This document shows positions 1-42,064 of a stretch of DNA of 64,000 bases, piece by piece. The translations under genes and the position numbers were made by a program. Below the pieces are notes generated by a model. It searched no databases. It had not been told where the DNA came from and saw nothing but the letters and a program-made list of their open reading frames with translations. The DNA comes from Doris montereyensis (lineage: Eukaryota; Mollusca; Gastropoda; Nudibranchia; Dorididae). Within the stretch, counting starts at the first letter, position 1; each line of letters begins with the position of its first letter. The stretch spans positions 112,001 to 176,000 of the forward strand of contig JAXRKP010000938.1 of NCBI GenBank assembly GCA_037039925.1. The letters are read 5' to 3'.

Positions 1-109
1 TCACATCGCCTCCTAACATTACAAACTCACAACACTACCTTTTCACTACAACGCTACAGCCCATTGAACTCCATTTCAAGAGCGTGAAACTAAAAAAGTG
101 ATAATATGC

Positions 110-310
110 ATCGCCTCCTGAACATGACATAAGTCTGTCGCAGATTTCACTTCCCTGCTGACACTGGTGATACCCAACTGCCCTCAGGTCAAGTGGGGAA
201 ATGCATGATAAGTGTCCTGCCCGCAGGACACAATATGAGCTAATCTTGCCTGCACTCAAACTCAAGGACCTTATGATGACAAGTCCAGCAGCCTAACCAC
301 TAAGCCACTA
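110..310 (-). repeat. SINE A, degenerate copy
   Basis: Read on the minus strand it has the tRNA-like head (TTAGTGGCTTAGTGGTTAGG) and a TCATCATAAGGTCC segment seen in better copies. The 3' body is poorly preserved. Confidence 0.5.
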
Positions 311-399
311 AAGCCATTTATTTTCTATGACAATATAGTTTACACACTCATACACACAACATGTGTAAATCATCGTCAAAAAACCCTCTCGGTAAGACG

Positions 400-540
400 G
401 ACTTGCTGAACTCAAAACCAGAACAGCAAGGATTTCATAGCTATAGGATGCGATGTCAGGGTGAAATGAGAGGAAAGGGCAAGGTAAAAAGAAAAGTGAA
501 AGAGTGAAATAAAAAGAAGTAGGACCTGCCACCACCCAAT
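400..540 (+). repeat. Interspersed family C copy
   Basis: Family C is recognised by a left part (GTCCACCATATGCGGTGATC, TCAGGGTGAATTAAG), a purine-rich middle (AAGTGAAAGAGTGAAAG) and a right part GAAGTAGGACCTGCC. This copy keeps the middle and right parts. I cannot assign the family to a known class. Confidence 0.55.
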
Positions 541-610
541 TTCCAGCTGCTTCAAGAGATCCTAGAGTGAATTGACAGGAAACAGCATAGTCAAAGGCGT
601 TGATGAGTGA

Positions 611-759
611 AAGGAAGGGTGAAAGGAAGGAAGGAAGGAAGGAAGGAATGAAGGAAGGAAGGAAGGAAGGAAGGAAAGAAGGAAAGAAAGAAGGGAGGAA
701 GGAAGGGAGGAAGGAAGGAAAGAAGGAAGGAAAGAAGGAAGGAAGGAAGGAAGGAAGGA
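611..759. repeat. (GGAA)n microsatellite
   Basis: About 150 bases of GGAA with scattered AAAG and GGGA variants. Confidence 0.9.
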
Positions 760-1111
760 CCTACCGGTAGCACACTCCAACCACCAACAGAATGCAATGT
801 GAAGCACAATCTTTCCCAAAAGAAAAAAGAAGATAAACAATGGGATGAAAACATTTACTCTGTTCAGGCCTAAGGGAAGAGTTTGACTATACGGGAATTT
901 TCTCCTCATTGGATTGTGTTGAGGGGTTGCTTTTGTTGTTGTTTTTTTTTTTCAAAGAAGTGGTTTAATTATTATTCTTTTTTTTTTGTTCTTTTTTTTT
1001 TTTTTTTTTTTTTTTATGCATGGTATACATCCAAAATAAAAATTAAAATTTTAATTTAATTTATTCTGAGAAAGACGGAAGTTCCGTCCAGAAATTGAAC
1101 GCCGTGATTAC

Positions 1112-32365
<31,254 letters not shown>

Positions 32366-32431
32366 TTTCTGCTCTGTCAGGAAGGGATAAAGGTAAGGAT
32401 AAATATATAAATATATAAATACAGACATAAA

Positions 32432-33239
32432 TAGTGGATCTTCTCTAATTGGGAACCCAGGACATTGGGAAACCCGGCCTATCAGGAAGAAATCCCAGTG
32501 AATGGAATATTTTTCTATATATAATATCATCTTTCCTTTCTAAATGGGAAAGGTCCCCAGCCGATTGGGACAATTTTTGGTGGGCTTGTATTGATTATCA
32601 TCACCATTTTTCCCAATATATTTGTTCCAACACTCATTTGTTTTATCCAAACTTGTTTTCTGTGTCAAACAATTAATCATCACACCTGCTTTATTGCTAG
32701 ATTGTGTTATACATTACATATATATACATGATGTCATAAGTTCCAGTTCACGATGACCATAAGCTAGACACCCATTTTACGTAGATGATATCAGGTGTCG
32801 CACCAGTCCTTGCTTGTCCATCCAACAATACAGTACGGTGTTGACATGGGGCAGCGCTTAGAAAGCAGGCTTGTGCACTGTCATAGCTTGCGCCTGTGAG
32901 GGACAACACTGATGAATGCCATGTTTGTTTTGATCAATTGGTCCTGTGGCTACAATAAATTTATGCGTTTAATTCTGTATTTTACCACTCATTTTGTTTT
33001 TCGTCAAGTTTTTAATTTAAGATTCCTTCAAGGTGGCTAGCAAGGAGAGAACTGATTTAAGTTTGGATAAGAAGTCCTACAGATGCACTTAATGAATGTT
33101 GTGTGGAAGGAGGGCTTAAAAGTACCTCAAACTGTTGAGGGAAAACCAAAATCCCTAGGTCCCCGGGGAATCAGGAAACCCGGCTAATGGGGATAATTTT
33201 ACAATCCACCGAGATTTCCCGATTAGAGAGGCTCCACTG
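32432..33239. mobile_element. Degenerate pogo/Tigger-like MITE
   Basis: Imperfect terminal inverted repeats: left AGTGGATCTTCTCTAATTGG, right (reverse complement) CAGTGGAGCCTCTCTAATCG. About 808 bp with no transposase. The right end is followed by TA. Internal GGTCCCC and AAACCCGG blocks also recur near both ends in opposite orientation. It begins just upstream of GAPVD1 exon 1. Confidence 0.6.
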
Positions 33240-33307
33240 TATATAAACATAAATATGAATAAGATTTGGGTTTTCTGTTTTTGTTTTATTCAGTAATATC
33301 GAACAGG

Positions 33308-33480
33308 AAAGGTCAGTGGGAAGAGGGGCAGAGGTAGACCGAGAATCACATACACATACGAAATCTGAATGCCTGGACAACAAGGGGCAAAGTGATACAG
33401 ACTTCTTGAGAGCTGTACAGAGAACAGAGAGGAGTGGAGAGGAATGATCGTCGATGCCTGCTACAGAAAGGGCACATAAA
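33308..33480 (+). pseudogene. 3'-terminal fragment of a non-LTR retrotransposon ORF
   Basis: One frame reads GKVSGKRGRGRPRITYTYEI, a stop, MPGQQGAK, a stop, then YRLLESCTENREEWRGMIVD. GRGRPR followed by a W-R-M block is the usual C terminus of endonuclease/reverse-transcriptase proteins of non-LTR elements. Two in-frame stops show it is dead. Confidence 0.65.
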
Positions 33481-34502
33481 AGTACATCCAACAGACCTCT
33501 ACCATCACAAGTGACTCTTTTTCTCTCCAGATTTATAAAGGTAATCAGTAATTATACTGCAGCTAAGCCATTTTTATGCAAGATAGGTAACATCATCAAG
33601 TTGCATGTTTACAAACAGCTACTATATATATATAAAAATGGACCTACGTCACTCAGTTCAGGGATGGGGACAAGCTTTGGAAAAAAACCCTGAACTTTAT
33701 CGCCCCTTTAAAATTTCAAATATTTAGTATTGCGTAAGAGCATTGCATTTAAATACAAGTACAAGAAATATAAAGAAAAGGGCCGCCATATAACAAAAAA
33801 ACCCAATGTTATCAGACATACCAACTTTTAAGAATCAAAATTCAAGAGAGATCTGTATCACTATCAACATAGTCATGTAGTAGTACATTGCTGGACTGGC
33901 AAGACAGCGCTTTGGAGTTCGAGCCTAAGGTTTATTTTTCAAAAGTATATCAAGCCATTATATTCTTGCAGACTATCCAGACTATTCATCCTCTGATTCT
34001 ATAAATCATGAGTGAAAATTTCACAGGTGCCATGTGCATGTTATGCAGGTAACATCCCATAGCAGTTATTAAAAGGTGAGCCCCCTCCCTCCCCCTGATA
34101 GGCTCTAGTCAAATAATTACTCAAACACAAACATACACACACACAAAAACCAGTAAAAAAAACGACCCAAGAACAGACGAAAACAAGTGAATCATCTCTT
34201 CCTTTCGTTTATTTTATATATATATATTCAAATCCATCTCTTCTCACCAAACATTCTTCATCCTCTTTTATCGCAGTCACAAATTTCCATCATATTTTTC
34301 CTGTTTTCTTACTCACTTTTTTACTTTGCAGTCACTTTATTTCCTCCAGAACATTTTACTACAACTACAATATTCCCTAATGTTCTCTTCAAGTATGCCC
34401 CCCCCCCCCTCTCTATCTACCTCAACAATAGCTACCCATAATGCAACACTCTTGGAATCAAAACTCCTAATCCAAGCTTAACAATAGTAGTTGGACTTGT
34501 TT

Positions 34503-35125
34503 GTTTGTTTTATTGAAGTTTACCCCCTCTAACATACAGTGCAATCCCCCGATAACGACAATCCCCGATAGCGACATGGATCCCTGGTCCCGTTTTTTTT
34601 GTGCTATATATCATAAGTAAAAAAAAACTCCGAATAGCGACGTGAAACCTCCCAATAACGACATAAGTCTAGCCGTAAACACTACATTTGACATGAAAAT
34701 TTGATCAATACTGACAAAATTGAGACGTATTCTTAGCAATGAAAACACTTCTTTTTCGGCCAATGACAACGTGTGAGATTATTTCTCCATCTCTGAGGGT
34801 ACCAAGGCCGTGACAACCAGCTAGTAAACCCATCTGCTGGCTCTACCAACCCCAACCCCAACACACCAGCCTTTTCAGGGCCCCACCACATCTTCCCAAT
34901 TGACTAGCCTCACTCGTAACGCCCCCTTTCGCCGCCATTTTGAAAAATTCTGAATAACGACATCCCCGATAACGACATGATTGTTCGGTCCCGAGCGATG
35001 TCGTTATCGGGGGATTGCACTGTATACATTGATCTCAGGTGAAATTAAAAGGAAGATTAAAGATTAGGTAAAAGAGGAAAAGGAAAGATGAAGAATCTAC
35101 CATTAGCTCCCGCTATCCACCCGTG
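34503..35125 (+). repeat. Family C copy split by a Tigger-like MITE
   Basis: Left part ends TCTAACATA at 34536; right part resumes CATTGATCTCAGGTGAAATT after 35024. Removing the MITE and one TA restores the family consensus. Confidence 0.8.
34537..35022. mobile_element. 486-bp pogo/Tigger-like MITE with perfect 24-bp inverted repeats
   Basis: Terminal repeat begins CAGTGCAATCCCCCGATAAC and is perfect for 24 bases at both ends. TA flanks it on both sides (34535-34536, 35023-35024) and it interrupts a family C repeat. The CCCCGATAACGACAT block recurs inside. No open frame, so it is non-autonomous. CAGT termini plus TA duplication point to the pogo/Tigger group. Confidence 0.85.
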
Positions 35126-35399
35126 ATGGAATTGAGTCTTGGATATTAAAAGAAAAGCTCAAATCAAAGTAGTTTCACTTCATTAATTCAAGTCAAGCCC
35201 GAAACTTTCTACCAAGCATATGTGACTAGCCCTAAAGTAATAACATGCAACCGTGAAAAAAAAATCAATACCATGTGTAGTATTGTATGTAGCGTAATAT
35301 TAACACAATACTACAGGTGCCTGTGTTGATCAGGGTGTTGTATAGCAATCTTACATTGTAGACCCTCCTATGTGAGAGTCTGTATTTATATTAATGAGT

Positions 35400-35653
<254 letters not shown>

Positions 35654-36282
35654 TCTTTCTTATAAGCACGGAGTGGGGCGGAGCAGAAGTATCCTGCCTG
35701 TATGGGCTTTAACCAACCGATTTGAAAAAGGCAAAACCAATTGTAAAATAGTAAATGAGGCATAGCAACAAAAAAGCGCACGATGAAACTTGAAATCTTG
35801 AATGTTAAAGGTATGTAGATGTACTACTCCTACTACCGGTACCACTACTACTATTACTAGGCTTACCACACCAGTATTATTTCCATTGCTTACACAAGAT
35901 TTCGGTTTGGACTAGTCAGTCAGTCATGCACATGAACTGCTCGCAATCCCTCCTACTAACAACTGCTGCTACTGTAAACAACCGCTGAAATTCCCACTGT
36001 AGCTTACTTCCTTCCCTTTCTTTCATCCCTCACAAAAACCCAAACTCAAACTTTTTATCTCATCTCTTCAAAATAAATCCTCTTTATTATAATAAATGTC
36101 CATTCGTTGTGCCCAACTACGGAAATTCTTTCGATTTAGGTTTTCAGTTAGATTTTCTGATCACATCACAATCGTTAGTTCTTTCAGCTGCTAATCTTTC
36201 ATATATTTAAGTTTAAATGTTGCAAGATTATCTTGGATTATTTTCAGTCTGTAAAGTCATACAATGACGCTTACACTTCTAA

Positions 36283-39200
36283 TAGGTCTGGGCACTGATT
36301 ACTGTCTGGTTGATCATGTGCAGCCAATGATCAAGGGACTTTGATCACTGTGATCAAGCACTGGAGTTATGATCCTGATCAAAGCTAAAGAGAGCATGAT
36401 CATAGGCTCGATGCAAAGATGTCTTGTGGTCACTGCGAGACTAGAATATGGGTCAAAAGAAATGAAGGTGAAGCTGTCATAGTGATAGCCTGGAGGAACG
36501 GTGTGGAGGATGGATTTGTTTCTTTGCTTCGGTTTTGTTTTTCTTTTCTCTTTTTATAGACATGAAGGAGCTGACTCTCATTCATTCTAGTGATCTTCTC
36601 CAATGAAATACAAAGCGGAAACTGGAAATTCCAATTCCTGAATGCCTATTATGTGAATATATTATATTAAGGAGTCAACAATACATACATTACAAGCCAG
36701 TGCAGTTCTTACTGAAAACTTTGTTTCATCTTATGATGGTCAGTTTAGGTACCTACTGAAAGGTTCTGGCCAGAAAATAGCCCCTATAAAATGGTCCTTA
36801 TTTCTCAATAGGATTCTTAGATATTTTTAGAAAATATTTAAATGGTACCCTTCGCTTTCTTTTCCATCCTCTGTCATCCCAACCACCAAACATGCTTGAG
36901 TCACGGCTTCAAGAAATGTCGCCTTCACCCCTCGCTACCGGCTCTCCCCCCGCCCCTCTCCATCCTACTAACACATCAGACTGATCTACTAGGCCCTTTA
37001 TCTCGCCCCGTCTTAAGTTCCCATGTAGTAGGCTAAGTGATCACAGCTAGGCGAATCACAGCTAGGCGGATCACAGCTAGGGCGATCACAGCTAGGAGGC
37101 ATAAATAATGCAATTTTTATGATCACTGTATCAGGCAGGTTTCACAAAAATGGAACCCAATAATAACTTGAACTCTTCAATTGATCTTTCTCAAAGTCTA
37201 ATTGATGAATCTTCTTAACATTTGGTACATGTATAGCTTTGACATCGCAGATATAAAAAACAGAATATTGTGAAATTTGCTTTCAATTTGTGTTTTGTGA
37301 ATATTTTTTGGGTGCGAACGTCAGCAATAGAGACTGATGGCATTTCCCTCTTTTTAATAAGCCCTTTTTCACCTTAAGGTAGGTGAGGTCAGCGACCTTT
37401 TATTCTGTTTTCTTTAATTCCTTGTGAAAGAGAATTGTTCAAAGAAAATTTGCGAGTTCTAATTTTTAAAAATCTTTTGCAGTGATCACGTGAGGCAGGT
37501 TTCAGATTTTTGTTATTATGTAACAACTGTGGTCTACAAATGAACACACAGTAAGAGCTGAAAAAAAAAACAGTTGAAAAATACATAGAAGCGCCGTTTT
37601 ATGATCTGGAGTGAAAGAAAACGTATTCCTACGGCCATATATCCTGTAAAAGACATGAAAAAAAATCATAGGTAACTCTAAAAGTGAGAATACCATGAGA
37701 CTACTATCAGTCTGCGTAACCTTACGGTCGGACAAAAAATAATAATTTCGATCTGGGATCTAATAACAGTAATATCGCGTCGAGCTATTTTCTCGTAGTT
37801 CATCTTGTGTAAGACTATTGAGAAATCATGAAATTTTTGTCTTTAAATTGTCCGCACAAAAATGTAGACGATGACCGGCCATTAGGCTTTCATGATTTAT
37901 TACTTTCTAATAAATAAAGACAAGATAATTGGCAATACGGAAGGTTTAGAAGTCCATTACAACGATAGTGACTCTACGTCTCCACTATGCAGTCTTCTTC
38001 GCATAACAATACAATATTACTAAAAACGCATTTAAAGGAGAGAGAGAGAAAATAATACTAATAGCACAGGTTCAAGTAGAGTTCAAGATTTGTCAGCCAC
38101 CTCTCCCACCCCGTCCCCTATTCCGCGAAGCAATTATCGATTGATAAAGAGACAAATTTGTGCTAGTCTCGTGGGGCGCTCTATGTGACTGTAGATAGTC
38201 GGAGAGGGGGCGGGGGAAAAAGAACCATTGTTGTCAAAAGCGCTTTCTTTTCTGTGAGGGTTTTGTTGCTGGTGCATTTCTCTCTCTTTCTCCACCTCTC
38301 TTTTCTCTCCACCTCTCTTTTCTCTCCCTCCCTCTCTCGGCAAATATTGGCCTATACGTATCGCATCTTCATTCGTTATATAAGTCGTGAAGTTTACCAT
38401 ACCGGTTTCAGCAGAATGGTACATACGATAAACCCATAACACGTAATAGGGATAGTATAAAGGCGTACAATCACAGAATTTTACAAAAAACGGACAAAGA
38501 AGCATCAGTTTTCATCCATCCACACGATCCAGAACGTGCAAGTCATCTGATCAACGGTAAAGCACCGGCCGCGGACTCACGCCCGAGGTGTCGGGAAACA
38601 ACAAACACAGACTTCATTCTTATTGAGAACTAGGGAAAAGTCAGGGAACTCTCAAACCAGATGCCCAAGCGTTACGTCACTAAATAAACGCCAGGGAAAC
38701 CTCGGTTGACGGACCTGTGCAGTTCGCGTAACATTACGTCATTGGCATTGGACCTAGAAATTTCACAGTTATGCCTTGACCGAAAAACATGACTTTTAAA
38801 AGCTAATTTACTCGCCTCACAGTCCTTTGCTATCTCTTAAAGTCATATATCTGGAATCCTCAGGTTCTAAGCTTTAACATGGTATATAACACTTGTAAGA
38901 AATATAACATGTACATTTTGACAAAAGAGGGAAATGGGGATGGACCATTTTGTGAAACCTGCCATCAGCAGTGGCAGCTCTTTTACTTTGTTTGGGATTA
39001 TAATGACTATAATGAAGTCAGAGATTGGGGTGTTGAAAGTATCGACAGATAGGTTTTCTCAATGCTCAAAGGCACAGAGCAGATTTTTAAATCAAAGTAT
39101 CTGTGGGTGGCATTTCGTTTTCACTTTTAAACTGAGATTACGAGGAATATGTAATGTAGTCAGACTGATGTGTTGAAGGTATCGACAGATACATTTTCTC

Positions 39201-39294
39201 GATGCTATGATCAGGGATTAAAGCCACAAAACTATGATCATTGTTTGAGCCTCAAGACTGTGATCTAGAAATTTTCAAGGCTCGCCCAGGCCTA
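36283..39294. mobile_element. hAT-like non-autonomous element carrying another element
   Basis: Ends TAGGTCTGGGC and GCCCAGGCCTA form short inverted repeats; flanks ACTTCTAA (36275-36282) and ACTTCTAG (39295-39302) are an 8-bp target duplication with one mismatch, the hAT signature. GATCA-rich subterminal blocks lie at both ends. About 1.18 kb once the inner element (37134-38963) is removed. No transposase frame. Confidence 0.6.
37134..38963 (+). mobile_element. GGCAGGTTTCACAAAA inverted-repeat element, copy 1
   Basis: Terminal repeats GGCAGGTTTCACAAAA at both ends, 1,830 bp, with ATCA duplicated on both sides (37130-37133, 38964-38967). A second copy in opposite orientation lies at 42517-44700, which confirms the boundaries. 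No recognisable transposase. Confidence 0.78.
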
Positions 39295-39302
39295 ACTTCT
39301 AG

Positions 39303-41146
39303 CACATATCTGACAAGTACTTTATACGGCAAAATGAATGAGAAAATCAAAGAAAGTAAAAACTTACAAAATTAATGTAGATCTATACCTAATATTAATA
39401 TCATTAAGAATGCAGCTAGGTGTGAGTACCCTTATATCTAGATCTAGTACAGGACAATGAAAGTGGTGGAATTTAATGTTATGCAGTTAATGATTGGATT
39501 GATTCACATTGATTTGATTGTAGCAAGCCTTAGACTGACTTTGAGGAGCAGATCTAGATCTAGATTAGGCCTACAATGAAAATTACCAATTACTAGCTCT
39601 AAATTTTGAAAACTTTCCATACTCCCCACACAAAAGTTCTTATTCTGCCTTATTTTGCAAGTTCAATCCACGTCTCATGAATGGGAAGAATAATGATACA
39701 AGAAACACGTTCCATTGTGAAATATAATCCAAGGTTGACAAAAGGGGGAGGGCAGAATAACAGGGCACCGTCCGTTCGATAAAGTACGTGAGGAATGTAA
39801 ACAGGAATGCTTCAGTTAATTTGTTTTAATATAAACTGTACATTTACCTTTCTGCCTTACGCGGAGAAGAATTTCTGAGAGTGAACAATAATAGAAATTA
39901 TTAACATGCTGACGTTTTGAAGTTGTTTCTACTGCACAGGTAGCCGTGGGTCTCTACGATCTCTACAAATCGTCAACATCGTCCATTACGCTCAGAAGAC
40001 ATTTGCGCATGTGTGGAAAGGAGACATAAACACTTCTTTTATTTTACTTTTGTGCACTTTTGATCGCATGCTTTATAAGCTGTTTAAGACGGGGACACAT
40101 CATTGAAAGGTTTTCATTGATTTTTTGGTTTTTGAATTTACTTGGTCTCAGTAAGGTACATTGTACGTTGATTTTTGTAATGTTGACGTATTTTATTAAC
40201 TTTCACTTAAAACTCAAACGCGACTCCCAAGTGTCTGGTGTATTGACATTTATGTTTCGATGCCGTGAACTGGGAACTGATTAATTACTTTACTCTAAGC
40301 TACCTTACTCTAAACATTCGTCGAGAGTTCAAATACGTATCTAAATCTACCTGTCATATGATATTTTTCTATAAATGATATTTACTTTTTGTATATCATG
40401 TTGAAGAATAAATGAGTTTTACATTTTGTCACCACATGAAGTGTCAATACCAGGTATACATGCTTGCTCTCATATATTTTACAAACAACAACAAAAAAGT
40501 GAAAGGGGGATTGTGACATTAGGTTAGATAAAAAAAAATAGTGGGTCGTCTTCGCCCATTTAAGAAGGGAAAAAACAACCCAAAGACCTAAACATGTGTA
40601 TATATTTGTTAAAATGCAACTTTGTATTATTGTTTTTATTTCAAGATGAATTAACTAAAGTAAAAACTGGAAGGATGTACTTTTTAATGGCAAAAACTCT
40701 TTAAGGCCTAGATCTATATGAATTGCAACTAGATCTAGATCTAGATTGTTATCAAATATCTTATTTGCAGATTAAGTTTTGGCGATTGTTACCGTTCAGA
40801 TCGAAACACAATGCTCAGATAGTTAGGTTTATTCCTCAACTCCTATCATGATGATAATAATATGCTGATCCATATGTGCCTTTATGAACGACTTACAGGT
40901 TTACACAAGGCATGGGGTCGTAAATAAGAAAGCAGAAATTGAGAGATAAAAAGTAAAGATCAAACAAAAATAAAACCATGCTGTCGATTGCGGACCAAGA
41001 GGACCGGTGATGCATTTGCTTCTCTCTTCGCGATAGAACACCTCGTTCTGATTCAATCAATGAACGACCCCGGTGGCGACTAGTGGCGAGCCACGTCGAA
41101 AACAAGGAATGGACAACAACATGGCGGTGATCAGGCGAAATTCAGG
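39303..41146. promoter_or_regulatory. Upstream region of SLC39A7, no coding exon seen
   Basis: AT-rich, free of long repeats, and containing several AGATCTAGATCT-type palindromes (39430s, 39550, 40730). It should include the SLC39A7 promoter and 5' UTR, but I see no decisive TATA box or initiator. The 5' non-coding exon of GAPVD1 could also lie here or in the repeats to the left. Confidence 0.35.
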
Positions 41147-42064
41147 ATGGATGCGACACCGGCTGGCTTTACTGGCTGTCTTTTTGTTTTCTTGTACTGT
41201 TTTGCATTATGTGATGCACATTCACATGATCATGGACACGCGCATGATCATGAAGACCCTCAAGAACCGGCGTCTTTTAAATACAGTCGCGCTGCTAATG
41301 CCGAGCCTAATAATGACCGAGCTGCAGATTCACACGAACATCACGGACACTCATGAGCACCACGGGCATTCACATGACCAGTTACATGAAGTTCCAGTGA
41401 ATTCACATGGCTCAGAGAACGACGAAAACACTGGAAAGATTGGGACCAGTTTGAGAAAGCCAACTCTGCCTCTAAAAGCTCTATTTGGTTGAAGGCAATT
41501 TTGGCCACAGCAATAATCAGTGCAGCTCCTGTTTTGATTCTAGTTTTCATTCCTTTAGAAAATGCAGATCAACATCAAGATCTTCTCAAGATTTTGCTTA
41601 GCTTAGCATCTGGAGGTTTATTGGGTGATGCTTTCTTACATCTCATTCACATGCAATTTCACCTCATTCTCACACAGGGGAAGATGGTCACGGCCATAGT
41701 CATGGTGGTGGTGGTGATAGTCACGGACACAGTCATGGAGGAAGTGGGGGTCATTCCCATGAGCATTTTGGCCATAATATGAGTGTTGGAATGTGGGTAT
41801 TGTCAGGAATTATTGCTTTTCTTATGGTAGAGAAATTGGTTCGTTTAATGAAAGGTAGTGAAGGACATGGACATTCGCACGCTCCTCCAAAGCCAAAGAA
41901 AGAAGCAATCCAGAAAGAGAAAGATCAGGCCAAAACACCAACCACTTCAGATGGAGAAAATGACGCTAACTCGAAAGATAAAAAGGAAAGGGAAAAGGAA
42001 AAGGTGACAGTTCCAAAAGACGCTTCAGGACAGGGTGGATCTTCAAAGAAAGGCAAAAAGAAAG
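41147..42064 (+). CDS. SLC39A7: SLC39A7 coding exon 1, with three frame breaks
   Basis: Covers the leader, both His-rich segments, helices 1-3 and the loop ending KKGKKK. Frame breaks: near 41350 (two bases missing, or one extra, inside a His codon run), near 41486-41490 (one base missing after KALFG), and near 41648 (one base missing; expected HLIPHA reads HLIHM). Corrected length is 307 codons plus one base, which fits the phase of exon 2. Donor AAAG|GTAAAT. Confidence 0.9.

Larger units (their letters stand above)
1..1111. other. Left edge: GAPVD1 intron with repeats, no exon seen
   Basis: Holds a degenerate SINE A, a family C copy, a GGAA run and a long poly-T (about 986-1015). No segment matches the GAPVD1 VPS9 core on either strand. 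Confidence 0.6.

Noticed and set aside
38134..38505. 123-residue frame inside the inner inverted-repeat element as a transposase
   Set aside because: No transposase motif, and the second copy does not preserve the frame.
41073..41492. 139-residue open frame over the SLC39A7 start
   Set aside because: Its first 90 residues are the wrong frame of the His-rich leader; only the last part is SLC39A7 coding, after a frame break.
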